Shown here: positions 8,248 to 17,159 of the stretch, piece after piece
Layout of the letters: each line of letters opens with the position of its first letter
How positions within the stretch are numbered: position 1 is the first letter of the stretch
NCBI GenBank assembly: GCA_003242895.1
Contig: QKMY01000057.1
Span: forward strand, 1 to 64,000
Length of the DNA stretch: 64,000 nucleotides
Reading direction: 5' to 3'
Origin: Candidatus Margulisiibacteriota bacterium
GTDB taxonomy: Bacteria > Margulisbacteria > Riflemargulisbacteria > GWF2-39-127
The notes under the pieces: model-generated
What the model was told of the DNA's origin: nothing
The model's database searches: none
Seen by the model: only the letters and a program-made list of their open reading frames with translations
Translations under genes and position numbers: made by a program

Positions 8248-8277
8248 TTAACTAAAAATTAACAGACATTTTATAAT
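8248..8277 (+). promoter_or_regulatory. Pho box plus -10 of phoB-phoR
   Basis: TTAACT at 8248 and TTAACA at 8259 are spaced 11 bp apart, directly followed by TATAAT at 8272-8277. The repeat replaces a -35 element, as at Bacillus-type PhoP-activated promoters. This predicts autoactivation of phoB-phoR under phosphate limitation. The transcript leader would be about 95 bases. A second possible promoter (TTGACA at 8093, TATCTA at 8116) lies upstream and could give basal expression. Confidence 0.65.
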
Positions 8278-8379
8278 AGCTTAAGATTTTGTTCATATAA
8301 TAAAGGTGAATTAACAGATGGTTTTATTTTATAAGAAAACAGTATATAGTTTTGATTAAGAAGGGTAGTTATAATTATC

Positions 8380-9069
8380 ATGACAAAACGTATAGCAATC
8401 ATTGATGATGAACCGGATATTTTAGAGTTAGTATCGCTTCATCTTAAAAAAGCCGGTTTTCGGACCAATGAATTTCAAGATGCTAATGGATTTTTTTTGC
8501 ATTATAAAACAAACCAACCCCCGGACCTCCTTATCCTGGATCTTATGTTGCCGGATGCTGATGGCTTTGAGATATGCAAGGTCATAAGGGATGACGAAAA
8601 ACTTTCTTCTCTCTCAGTTATTATGCTGACTGCACGAGGTGATGAGATCGATAAGGTAGTCGGACTGGAAGTTGGTGCGGATGATTATGTGACAAAACCT
8701 TTTTCTCCCAAAGAGTTGGTAGCCCGTGTGAAAGCAGTCCTTCGCAGACACGCGAAGCAGGATAGCCAGGAATCAAAGAAGATATATATAAAAGATGTCA
8801 TGATTATAGATTTGGAGAAGTTCGAAGTTTCCGTCGAAGGTAATAAGGTTGATTTAACCACTACGGAGTTTAAAATACTGGAACTGCTGTGCTCTAAAAA
8901 AGGCTGGCTGTTTTCAAGAAACAAGATACTTGATCATATATGGGGAAGCGAGAAAGCTGTTCTTGATAGGACAGTTGATGTTCATGTTAAGAATCTCCGT
9001 GAAAAATTAGGAATGGCAGCCGTGTTTATCAAAAATGTTCGAGGGGTAGGATACAAACTGGAAGAATGA
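8380..9069 (+). CDS. phoB: PhoB-type response regulator (OmpR/PhoB family)
   Basis: 229 residues: an N-terminal receiver (acidic DDEPD, phosphoacceptor Asp54 in LLILDLMLPDADG, threonine in MLTARGDE, lysine in YVTKPFSPKEL) and a C-terminal winged-helix DNA-binding domain (LTTTEFKILELL ... RTVDVHVKNLREKLG ... NVRGVGYKLE). The typical PhoB/PhoP output, it binds tandem direct repeats. The gene overlaps phoR by the ATGA at 9066-9069, so the pair is translationally coupled. The nearby pst, pit and phoU genes support a phosphate role. The 11-bp repeats around this window are its likely targets. Confidence 0.93.
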   Translation: MTKRIAIIDDEPDILELVSLHLKKAGFRTNEFQDANGFFLHYKTNQPPDLLILDLMLPDADGFEICKVIRDDEKLSSLSVIMLTARGDEIDKVVGLEVGADDYVTKPFSPKELVARVKAVLRRHAKQDSQESKKIYIKDVMIIDLEKFEVSVEGNKVDLTTTEFKILELLCSKKGWLFSRNKILDHIWGSEKAVLDRTVDVHVKNLREKLGMAAVFIKNVRGVGYKLEE

Positions 9070-10793
9070 AGAAAACTATCTTATACAAAATATTTGGCAG
9101 CTATTGTCTTATTTTGCTGGCTGTATCTTTTTTTATACTTTTTTATTCCTTTGAAGAAATTAAAAGTTCCTACATAAAAACAATCACCACAAATCTTGTA
9201 AATATTGGGCAAACATTGACGCCTGAGTTAACCTTATTAATGTCTCAACACCGCAGCAATCAACAGTTGGAATCTTTTATCAGCATGTTAGCAAAACAGA
9301 TAAATGTGCGACTTACGGTTATCGATCCTCAAGGTGTAGTTCTTGCTGATTCTGAAACCTCCTCTGTACTTATGGAAAATCACTCGAATAGACCGGAAAT
9401 AGCAGAAGCGAAGTTGAAAGGGATTGGTACGTTTTTTAGGACGAGCACAACTGTTAAGCAAAATATGCTGTATGTGGCATTGCCGCTTAATGCTGGATCT
9501 CCCTCGTTAGGTTATTTACGATTGAGTTTGTTTGTTCAAGATATAGACAGAATAATCATGAAATTGACAAGTAATCTGGTAAAGGGCGGTATTGTTATTG
9601 TTGTGATTTCCCTCATTGTTGCCTTGATTATTTCGAAGCGATTCTTAAAGCCGATTAAGGAGTTGAGTGCTGCTACCTATCGAGTAGCTTCGGGAGATTT
9701 TTCGACCAGGATATTTTTTAAAAATAAAGATGAATACGAAGAACTTGCTACTAATTTTAATTACATGACAGAGCAATTGCAGATGCTTTTTTCTGAGCTT
9801 TCATTGCAAAAAGAAGAGCTTAACAGCATTATTTCTTCAATCCAGGAAGGACTTATTGTTCTGGATAAAAAAGGGAATATTGTGCTGGCAAATAATAGTT
9901 TCAAACGGTTTGTAAACAATCTCTATGTGGAAGGAAAGCATTATTCCGAAGTCTTACGGCAGGCAGTGTTCAACAATCTGATAAGAAAGGTAAAAGAGCA
10001 GAAGAAAAGCCTGATCGAGGAACTGGACCTGGGAGATAAGTCTTTCATCTGTAGTATAACTTATCCAAGTCATAGGGAAGATATGATTGCTGTTTTTCAT
10101 GATATTACGGGTATGCGAAATATTGAGAAAATGAAAAAAGATTTTATCATAAACGTTTCTCATGAGCTGAGAACTCCGCTTACTTCCATAAAAGGATATA
10201 TAGAAACATTGGAAGAATCCATCGACAACGGGAATCTTTTGTACGTCGAAATAATTAAGAAAAACACTGATAGATTGATTGCCATCGTTCAGGACCTTCT
10301 TACCTTGTCATCCCTTGAAGCGAAAGAAACTACCCTGGTAATGGAAAGAGTAGATATAAAACAGAAAATCGAAAATCTTCTCCCGATTTTTGAGCCGAAG
10401 CTTAAGGAAAAAGATCTTTCTCTTACCGTGTCTCTGGAAGATATGCTGCTAATCAACGCCGATCCGTTTAAGCTGGAACAAGTTTTTATTAATCTCGTCG
10501 ACAATGCCATCAAATACACCGAGAGCGGGGGTATTATGATTACCCTCCGCAAGCAAATGGAACAAGCGGTTGTCGAGATACAGGATACGGGACTTGGCAT
10601 CCCAGCGGAACACTTGGCCCGTATATTCGAGAGGTTCTACGTCGTCGATAAATCCCGTTCCAGAAAAGTCGGCGGGACGGGCTTGGGCCTCTCGATCGTC
10701 AAGCATATTGTCCTGTCTCATAACGGCAATCTTGAGGTCCGGAGTACACAAGGACAAGGTACTACGTTTTCCATATATTTTCCAATTTTTTAG
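9066..10793 (+). CDS. phoR: PhoR-type sensor histidine kinase
   Basis: 575 residues: a membrane helix near 8-28, an extracytoplasmic sensor region of about 130 residues, a second helix (IVIVVISLIVALII) near 175-192, a HAMP linker, a PAS domain, then HisKA with phospho-accepting His366 (NVSHELRTPLTSIKGYIETL) and a HATPase_c domain (N box NLVDNAIKYTESGG, G1 DTGLGIP, G2 GGTGLGLSIV). The long periplasmic domain resembles Gram-positive PhoR, unlike E. coli PhoR, which has almost none. It starts inside the phoB stop. PhoU and the Pst transporter encoded at 26-30 kb presumably gate it, as in other bacteria. Confidence 0.93.
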   Translation: MKKTILYKIFGSYCLILLAVSFFILFYSFEEIKSSYIKTITTNLVNIGQTLTPELTLLMSQHRSNQQLESFISMLAKQINVRLTVIDPQGVVLADSETSSVLMENHSNRPEIAEAKLKGIGTFFRTSTTVKQNMLYVALPLNAGSPSLGYLRLSLFVQDIDRIIMKLTSNLVKGGIVIVVISLIVALIISKRFLKPIKELSAATYRVASGDFSTRIFFKNKDEYEELATNFNYMTEQLQMLFSELSLQKEELNSIISSIQEGLIVLDKKGNIVLANNSFKRFVNNLYVEGKHYSEVLRQAVFNNLIRKVKEQKKSLIEELDLGDKSFICSITYPSHREDMIAVFHDITGMRNIEKMKKDFIINVSHELRTPLTSIKGYIETLEESIDNGNLLYVEIIKKNTDRLIAIVQDLLTLSSLEAKETTLVMERVDIKQKIENLLPIFEPKLKEKDLSLTVSLEDMLLINADPFKLEQVFINLVDNAIKYTESGGIMITLRKQMEQAVVEIQDTGLGIPAEHLARIFERFYVVDKSRSRKVGGTGLGLSIVKHIVLSHNGNLEVRSTQGQGTTFSIYFPIF

Positions 10794-11164
10794 TTTGTTA
10801 GGTCCAGATTCAGTTATTTGATCTACCTAATCCTTATTTCCCAATCTCCGAGGTTGCCATCGTAGTTGCCAATTAATTTATTCGAAGAGACTTTTAGGTG
10901 ATAAAAATTTGATATCGGAATCAAATATATATCAACTTGGTTAAACCAGCAAATAGGTCTCCCTTTAGCCTGCTATTTGATGTAAACCACTCTGTATTTG
11001 TGTTCCCAGCACTTTGTAATGAAATATGAGGATTTCATTACAATGGGTAAAAATGGCTGTCAAGGAAACTATTAGTCGATATTTTATTGTGTGTATAAGG
11101 AAATAACAGAATAATTAATCATAATAAGTATATATTCAAGATAAAGTCTGTTTGATATAACCCC
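10794..11164. other. Intergenic with a perfect 12-bp inverted repeat
   Basis: About 370 bases without a gene. Positions 11014-11025 (TTGTAATGAAAT) and 11032-11043 form a perfect 12-bp inverted repeat around a 6-base loop. No T tract follows, so it is not a standard terminator and may be an operator or an mRNA hairpin. Nothing else was recognised. Confidence 0.5.
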
Positions 11165-11193
11165 TTGACTATAAAATTTGGCTCAGGTATCAT
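11165..11193 (+). promoter_or_regulatory. Sigma-70 promoter of the PEGA-like gene
   Basis: TTGACT at 11165-11170, a 17-base spacer, TATCAT at 11188-11193. The predicted transcript starts about 20 bases before the ATG. Confidence 0.65.
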
Positions 11194-11222
11194 GATAAAA
11201 AAATACATAATAAGGAGATATG

Positions 11223-11618
11223 ATGAAAAAGTTTATAATATTAGTAATAATGCTTTCTTGTATGAGTTCGACTGTATTTGGATTTGCAACGATAACAGCA
11301 CCTCAAGGTGGTGATTCTATACAGTTTGATACTAACGTAAATGATGTAGATGTATATGTGAATGGAGTAATGGTAGGGAAAAAGGGCAACAACAGTTTTG
11401 TTTATAAAGCGGCAAGAGACGGTGTAGGAAAAGTAGTTACTTTTAAAAAGGAAGGATATAAAGACGCACAGGTGATATTAACGACGTCTTTTAATATGAT
11501 GTTTTGGGGTAACTTTTTAGTTGGAGGGTCACTCGGTTCTTCGACTGATAGTATTTTTACTAAGAACAATATGCAATACTCACCAAGTCAGTATTATATT
11601 CAGCTAGATAAACAATAG
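11223..11618 (+). CDS. Secreted PEGA-like small protein
   Basis: 131 residues with an N-terminal signal peptide (hydrophobic ILVIMLSCMSSTVFGFA). The mature part contains a PEGA-like segment (VDVYVNGVMVGKK ... VVTFKKEGYKDAQV) of the kind found in cell-envelope-bound proteins. Its end, FWGNFLVGGSLGSSTDSIF ... YSPSQYYIQL, is a conserved tail of envelope proteins with this fold. Two in-frame ATGs stand side by side (11220, 11223); the second has better spacing from AAGGAG. The role is unknown. It may be co-expressed with the next two genes. Confidence 0.7.
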   Translation: MKKFIILVIMLSCMSSTVFGFATITAPQGGDSIQFDTNVNDVDVYVNGVMVGKKGNNSFVYKAARDGVGKVVTFKKEGYKDAQVILTTSFNMMFWGNFLVGGSLGSSTDSIFTKNNMQYSPSQYYIQLDKQ

Positions 11619-11633
11619 GAATAGGTTAACGAA

Positions 11634-11971
11634 ATGGGTATGAAGCAATTGTTTTTTTTTTAATAATATTTTTGCTTCTACCCATCTTTTCATACGCACA
11701 CACGAAATTACCCGAAGATACTTCCAATAAAATAATATCGTTTACTTTATTTAATTATGACAACCTGATCGCTGATTGTTATGAGAAGGATAGTCCTTAT
11801 ATTAGTCAGCTAGCTAGCCTTCTAAGTGAAGCAACTGGTGTAACCGAGTCAACATACTATCGATTATTAAATAGCAAGGAGCAAAGTAGTGAGCCTGTTC
11901 CTGTTAAGTATATGTTATTACTTAATAGAAAAATGGCAGAAGCTAGCAACTATTATTTTGTTGATGAATAA
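11634..11971 (+). CDS. Small secreted protein with a frameshift in its signal peptide
   Basis: The ATG at 11634 begins MGMKQLFFF and then meets TAA inside a run of ten T (11652-11661). If the run had one more T, the frame would continue as LIIFLLLPIFSYAHTKLPED, a textbook signal peptide leading into the open frame that ends at 11971. The only start in the downstream frame alone is a TTG at 11672 with no ribosome-binding site. The mature part is about 90 residues with no recognised domain. The gene overlaps the DUF4105 start by 8 bases, so the two are coupled. The break may be a sequencing or assembly error, a phase-variable tract or polymerase slippage. Confidence 0.55.
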
Positions 11972-13664
11972 AATCTATTTATTTTTATTATTCTTACTCT
12001 ACCTAATAAGTCCACCCTTACTATTTGCAGAAGATCATTACACTAGTCGAGAATGGCTTAACCTGCTTTATTACGAACAGAGCGGTTCAGGATATAAGAG
12101 CTTAGCTGAAGAAGATGGTTTCTTTATCACAAAACAGGGGAAAACTAATCCGAAGGACGAATATGAAGCTTCCTTAAAACTTGTTTTAGCACAAGACCTG
12201 ACGTTTAAGACGAAATTCCCGTTAAGATATAAATATATTGTAAAACAGCATAACTTACAATACGCTCCTGCAGTACAAGTACCAGCCAATATAAATAAAG
12301 TATTAATAGCGTACCCAAACCGCTACATGAATAATCCGGCATCAATGTTCGGACATCTTTTTTTAGTGCTTGAAACAAATAAAGGAATATTGGATAGCGA
12401 TATACTTCATTACATTGCTGATACTGCCGCGGATAGAAGTATTGGTTATATGATTAAAGGACTTAGTGGTCAGTATAAAGGTTGGTTTTTACGAGAACCC
12501 TATTATAAAAAAATTAAAGGATATAATTATGTTGAAGATAGGGATATTATTTATTATGATTTAAAGCTATCTAAAGAGCAAACAGAAAACTTACAACTCC
12601 ATTATATCGAATTGCAGAATAGCTTTTTTTATTACTATTTTCTTGATAAGAACTGTGCTTTTTTTATAGGAAAATTATTAAATATAGTTCTTGATAGTGA
12701 TATTGCAACAAAGAGATCCTACATTATCCCTTCTCAGATTATTAATGACTTATTCGATGTTAATCTATTAGAAAACGAGAGACTAAGAGTTGCTAATACC
12801 AAAGTATTTAATCGCTTGTTTACCGGATTAAATGATGAGCAAAAAAGAGGATTGATCACACTATTTCATGAGAAAAAGGAAAGTATTCAAGCTGACCCTG
12901 ACGTGTTAAAAGCATTTATAATTATCTCGGAATATATGATTAGCAATCATTCTGATCTAGCTGATAATATAAGATCTAATAGGATAACTGCTTACAAAAA
13001 ACTAAAAGATTTAGAGACTTCAAATATCCGACAAACTGATGTAAAAAAAGAAAGTGTTAATAGAATTCAGTCTGAATCTATCGGTTTATCTCGTGTATTT
13101 AATAATTATTATGAGATTTCATTTAATCCGATATATTTCTCGGAATATGACCACTTCAATATCCTTGAGGTTATAAGCGTCAAAGGTTTAGGAACCAAAA
13201 TAAACCTGTACCCCAATGGTCATCCTCTCTATCAGTTAGACCTTGTGGATTTAAATAATATTATTCAATCCAATGATGTTCTTAACTCCTTTTCTTGGAA
13301 AATCAAGAGTTCAATCTTTTATAAGGACTCGATTTTAACAAATCAGGAGGTATACTATGGGTTTTCCTGGAACGTAATGAATCGAGGACTCCTCTATAGC
13401 TTAGTCGGGCTTAATTACACTAACTTTGATGACATCTCAGAGATTAACCTCGATAGCTTAAAACTCTTACCTACAATACAGATAGGATTAAATCACAACT
13501 TAACTGATAACCTAAAAATTATTGTATCCTATGAAAATAAATTTCAAAAAGACTATATAACGACAGGATTCATTTACAAGTACAACAATCTCTTAAATAA
13601 ATTAATTTTGATTAATAATAAAGATCACTCGACCGTTAAACTATCATTTGAGTATCTCTTGTAA
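11964..13664 (+). CDS. DUF4105 (Lnb N-terminal-like) envelope protein
   Basis: 566 residues from the ATG at 11964, which directly opens a signal peptide (MNKIYLFLLFLLYLISPPLL, cleaved near AED). The region to about residue 290 matches DUF4105: LNLLYYE, IAYPNRYMNNPASMFGHLFL, the periplasmic HYIADTAADRSIGYMIKGL stretch and DKNCAFF, with conserved His and Cys that look catalytic. The C-terminal 170 residues alternate polar and hydrophobic residues, like outer-membrane or barrel strands in relatives. DUF4105 is related to a cysteine-peptidase/acyltransferase-like fold; the substrate is unknown. It is coupled to the small secreted protein upstream. Confidence 0.8.
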   Translation: MNKIYLFLLFLLYLISPPLLFAEDHYTSREWLNLLYYEQSGSGYKSLAEEDGFFITKQGKTNPKDEYEASLKLVLAQDLTFKTKFPLRYKYIVKQHNLQYAPAVQVPANINKVLIAYPNRYMNNPASMFGHLFLVLETNKGILDSDILHYIADTAADRSIGYMIKGLSGQYKGWFLREPYYKKIKGYNYVEDRDIIYYDLKLSKEQTENLQLHYIELQNSFFYYYFLDKNCAFFIGKLLNIVLDSDIATKRSYIIPSQIINDLFDVNLLENERLRVANTKVFNRLFTGLNDEQKRGLITLFHEKKESIQADPDVLKAFIIISEYMISNHSDLADNIRSNRITAYKKLKDLETSNIRQTDVKKESVNRIQSESIGLSRVFNNYYEISFNPIYFSEYDHFNILEVISVKGLGTKINLYPNGHPLYQLDLVDLNNIIQSNDVLNSFSWKIKSSIFYKDSILTNQEVYYGFSWNVMNRGLLYSLVGLNYTNFDDISEINLDSLKLLPTIQIGLNHNLTDNLKIIVSYENKFQKDYITTGFIYKYNNLLNKLILINNKDHSTVKLSFEYLL

Positions 13665-13851
13665 AAACAGGTGATTACCTGGTGATAGTTTGGTACTGCC
13701 CCTTATGCGGCGACACCCCACAACACCGAACAAATTGGAGGTTTCATTAATAGCTTACCAATTCCACTACAAAATGATATGATATAATCGAATATAATTT
13801 TACTGATAAACAAGCTATTTATTAGATATAATCTCTCCATAGGAGGATAGT

Positions 13852-15648
13852 ATGGAGGAAGGCAAAAAGGCAGTCAGCAAGTTACCGACTATACACCAGC
13901 AGCTAATCAGAGTGGTAGTCATTACCTTCATCCCACTCATTGTGCTAGTCCTTGTTCTGCTTCTTACCTGGTATAATAACCTTAGATTTTCCTTACTGGA
14001 ACACAATCTCGCCCTTGCAAAATTGGGGGCTAATGTTAGTAAAACATGGCTAGACGGGCAAATACGCATACTGGAGGCAATCACTGCTACAAGGATGTTA
14101 CAACAGGTGCCACTGGAACAAATCCCGAAAAAATATTTACTAGGCCATCTTAGAAAACAACCTGATTGGGTAAATATTATCCTAGTTGAAAAGAACGGTA
14201 GATATGTAAATTCTTTATACAACAATAAACAATTACTCGGCAAACAATTTCCAGTTCCCTTAAAAAGCTTAAAACAGCCGTATGTTTCAAACATCACCCA
14301 CTGCGCTCAATTAAATCGGACTATTATTACTATATCCTCTCCAATCATTATAAACAACGAGTTTTCAGGTGCGATCTCAGTGTGTCTCACGCCTGAAAGC
14401 TTCCTTAAAATGCTAAATGAGAATTTTCACAACGAAAATGCGGATATCGGGATCTGGGACCGGAACAAAAGGCTAATTGTGCAAACCGGCATAACATCTA
14501 CTGGTGCCAGTCAGCGAAATATAAAGCCCGAGTATTTGTCATCTGGAAGAAAAAAGACTGCTATCGTTTATAGCCCGGTCACACATCAACTCGCTCTTAT
14601 CGGAGTTGCGCCACTTAAAAATTATAACTGGTCTGTAACCGTTTCTATACCTTTTTTTTCGGCGATGGCACCATTGTTTTTGATTGTTAGCCTGACAACG
14701 ATCATTGTTTTTCTTGTCACGGGACTCAGTCTCTTCTGGTCAATAAGAACTGCATCCGAAATATCTTCACAAATATCATTATTGGCCAAACGGGCAAAAA
14801 AAATAGGAGAAGGCTATTACGACTTATCTCCAACCCCGACATCAACAAGCGAACTCAAATCGCTCTCTTATTCTCTCTGTGCCATGGCGAATAACCTTGG
14901 GATTTCTCATGAAAAGCTGGAAAAGCTGGTCAAAGAAAGAACCTCTGAGCTGGAAAGATCAAATCGCGAACTTGAAGCATTTAGCTACACTGTGTCTCAC
15001 GACCTGCGTGCACCACTTCGGAGTATGGATGGTTTTAGCAGTATTCTTGTAGAGGAGTATGCTGATAAACTTGATGTTCAAGCATTATCATATATCTCGC
15101 GTATACATAAAGCATCTCTGAGAATGGCTCAGCTTATCGACGATTTACTAAGACTAGCACATATAACCAGCGAAACATTAAATCATGAAGAAGTAAACCT
15201 TAGCAAGCTCGCAAAAAATATTTCCAGGGAACTTAAAATAAAATATCCTGAAAGTCAAGTTGAGGTAGAAATAGAAGACTCAATAATAGTTCATGGAGAT
15301 CAGCGTTTGCTGAATATCGCATTGGAAAATATACTCGATAATGCGTGGAAATATTCACAGCAAAAACCGTATGCCCGGGTAATATTTGGCTCAGTCTTTA
15401 TAAACAATGAATCAGTTTATTATGTAAGTGACAATGGAGTCGGGTTCAATATGGAATACGTCAAGAATATTTTCAAGCCCTTCCACAGGTTGCATTCTGT
15501 TAATGAGTATTCTGGTACCGGCATTGGGCTGGCGACTGTCCAGCGGATAATTGACAGGCATAATGGACGTATCTGGGCAGAAAGCACAGAAGGAGAAGGG
15601 GCAACGTTTTATTTTACTATTCCCAAACCCGGAAGTTCCGGTGAGTGA
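13852..15648 (+). CDS. Orphan sensor histidine kinase with periplasmic Cache-like domain
   Basis: 598 residues. A membrane helix near 22-45, an extracytoplasmic region of about 220 residues resembling a double Cache sensor (WVNIILVEKNGRYVNSLYNN, ISSPIIINNEFSGAISVCL), and a second helix near 268-292. A HAMP-like linker and coiled coil follow, then HisKA with His383 (YTVSHDLRAPLRSMDGFSSI) and HATPase_c (ENILDNAWKYS, DNGVGF, GTGIGLATV). The SHDLRAPLR form is typical of phytochrome-like kinases. A strong AGGAGG-type site precedes the ATG. No response regulator is adjacent. The ligand is unknown; Cache domains usually bind small metabolites. Confidence 0.88.
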   Translation: MEEGKKAVSKLPTIHQQLIRVVVITFIPLIVLVLVLLLTWYNNLRFSLLEHNLALAKLGANVSKTWLDGQIRILEAITATRMLQQVPLEQIPKKYLLGHLRKQPDWVNIILVEKNGRYVNSLYNNKQLLGKQFPVPLKSLKQPYVSNITHCAQLNRTIITISSPIIINNEFSGAISVCLTPESFLKMLNENFHNENADIGIWDRNKRLIVQTGITSTGASQRNIKPEYLSSGRKKTAIVYSPVTHQLALIGVAPLKNYNWSVTVSIPFFSAMAPLFLIVSLTTIIVFLVTGLSLFWSIRTASEISSQISLLAKRAKKIGEGYYDLSPTPTSTSELKSLSYSLCAMANNLGISHEKLEKLVKERTSELERSNRELEAFSYTVSHDLRAPLRSMDGFSSILVEEYADKLDVQALSYISRIHKASLRMAQLIDDLLRLAHITSETLNHEEVNLSKLAKNISRELKIKYPESQVEVEIEDSIIVHGDQRLLNIALENILDNAWKYSQQKPYARVIFGSVFINNESVYYVSDNGVGFNMEYVKNIFKPFHRLHSVNEYSGTGIGLATVQRIIDRHNGRIWAESTEGEGATFYFTIPKPGSSGE

Positions 15649-15847
15649 ATCATTTTTGTTAAGCTATTCAACCAACAGGAATATCCTTTCCACAACAGCA
15701 TTACCTTCGGCTTCAGTTATCAATTATTTTTTACCTTGTGACTGCGAAATAATTCTTGAGTCAGCATGTGCATAATTCAATTGTCCATTGAGTTTTGATA
15801 AAATTAGAAATATGGTATATTAGCATTGGTAAGTGAGGGTAAATAAT

Positions 15848-16939
15848 ATGGATAAGACTAATTTATATGATATTGGGTATTCCGATGAATACAAGGAAGA
15901 AGCCAGAAAATACGAAGAAAATCTTTGTCCTGGGAGGGTTTCGGCCCAGCACAAAAAAATGTATAAGGTAATAACCGAAGAGGGAGAACTACACGCTGAG
16001 ATCTCAGGTAAATTAGGCTTTTCGGCTGCTAGTTTAGAAGATTATCCCGCAGTGGGCGATTGGGTGTTGCTTGACAGGATAAGCGACGTTAACGGTAACG
16101 CAATAATCCGTCATATTCTTTCAAGAAAAAATTGTTTTAAACGAAAAGCAGCGGGAACAGGGAATGAATTGCAGATAATTGCCGCTAATATCGATACTAT
16201 TTTTATCTGCATGTCACTTAATAACGATTATAACCTGCGCCGAGTTGAGCGCTACCTGTCTATTGCATGGGACAGCATGGCTTTGCCGGTGATCATCCTT
16301 ACCAAAGCAGACCTATGTACTGATCTCAGCGAAAAGTTAATAGAATTGGAAACTGTGGCTATGGGTATAGATGTAATTGTCACTTCCAGCATAAACGGAG
16401 ACGGTTACACTGACACGCAAAAATTTATAAAAAAAAGAAATACTGTGGCGTTCATCGGTTCCTCAGGTGTTGGAAAATCTACTCTGATTAACAAACTCAT
16501 TGGCGAAGACATATTAGCCACGAAAGAAATACGGGAAGATGATGGAAAAGGCAGACATACAACAACTCACAGACAGCTTATTGTATTGCCGGAAGGTGGA
16601 GTTGTTATTGATAATCCCGGAATGAGAGAGATACAGATTGCTGCCTCAGATCTATCGATGACTTTTTCAGATATTGAAGAATTGGAAGAACAATGTCATT
16701 TTGATAACTGCAAACATGAGGCAGAACCGATGTGCGCAGTTAGAGACGCAATAACAAATGGCACATTATCCATCGAACGATTAACAAATTATAAAAAACT
16801 ACAGCGTGAAATATTATTTGAAGAGCGCAAAAAAAAGATGACTTCAGGTCAATTAGAAAAACTAAAAATGATTGACATGATGGGTTCTCTGGGTGCCTAT
16901 AAGCAAGCCAGAAAACATAACAAAAAAATAAAACGATAA
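15848..16939 (+). CDS. rsgA: Ribosome small-subunit-dependent GTPase A
   Basis: 363 residues with the circularly permuted GTPase order of RsgA/YjeQ: an N-terminal OB-fold, then G4 (TKAD in IILTKADLC), G1 (GSSGVGKSTLINKLIG), G3 (DNPGMRE) and a C-terminal zinc knuckle (EEQCHFDNCKHEAEPMCAV, C-x4-C-x-H-x5-C). It checks the decoding centre late in 30S maturation. The ATG at 15848 is chosen for its GAGGG spacing over an upstream in-frame GTG at 15833. It has a lysine-rich C-terminus, normal for the family. A TATATT-type -10 lies just upstream. It is likely a single-gene unit. Confidence 0.95.
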   Translation: MDKTNLYDIGYSDEYKEEARKYEENLCPGRVSAQHKKMYKVITEEGELHAEISGKLGFSAASLEDYPAVGDWVLLDRISDVNGNAIIRHILSRKNCFKRKAAGTGNELQIIAANIDTIFICMSLNNDYNLRRVERYLSIAWDSMALPVIILTKADLCTDLSEKLIELETVAMGIDVIVTSSINGDGYTDTQKFIKKRNTVAFIGSSGVGKSTLINKLIGEDILATKEIREDDGKGRHTTTHRQLIVLPEGGVVIDNPGMREIQIAASDLSMTFSDIEELEEQCHFDNCKHEAEPMCAVRDAITNGTLSIERLTNYKKLQREILFEERKKKMTSGQLEKLKMIDMMGSLGAYKQARKHNKKIKR

Positions 16940-16947
16940 GCTACGAG

Positions 16948-16971
16948 AATCTGGTTTTTCCAGTTTTTTTT
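16948..16971 (+). terminator. Weak intrinsic terminator of rsgA
   Basis: AATCTGG (16948-16954), loop TTTTT, CCAGTTT (16960-16966) with one mismatch, continuing as eight T. The stem is short but correctly placed 8 bases after the rsgA stop. Confidence 0.5.
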
Positions 16972-17082
16972 GTTCACATTTTGCAGAAGATGGATAAGAA
17001 ATCCCTTCAGATTAAAATCACAAAATAACTAATAATCAACATCTATGACCCACTAAACAAAGTGCAGTTTAACATCCCATGT

Positions 17083-17123
17083 TAAAAAAAAGATAAGACC
17101 TCCGGCAACAAAGTTACCGGAGG
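17083..17123 (-). terminator. Intrinsic terminator of the porin-pstS operon
   Basis: On the minus strand, CCTCCGGTAAC, loop TTT, GTTGCCGGAGG (17099-17123, one mismatch), then a T-rich tract (17083-17098). It sits 37 bases after the pstS stop codon. Confidence 0.85.
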
Positions 17124-17159
17124 CAATCTAGGAGAATCGGTCAACGTAAGGTTCTTACG

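Noticed and set aside
15551-15775. 74-residue frame overlapping the end of the kinase gene
   Set aside because: Runs out of frame with a clear kinase ATPase domain and has no start signals; a shadow frame.
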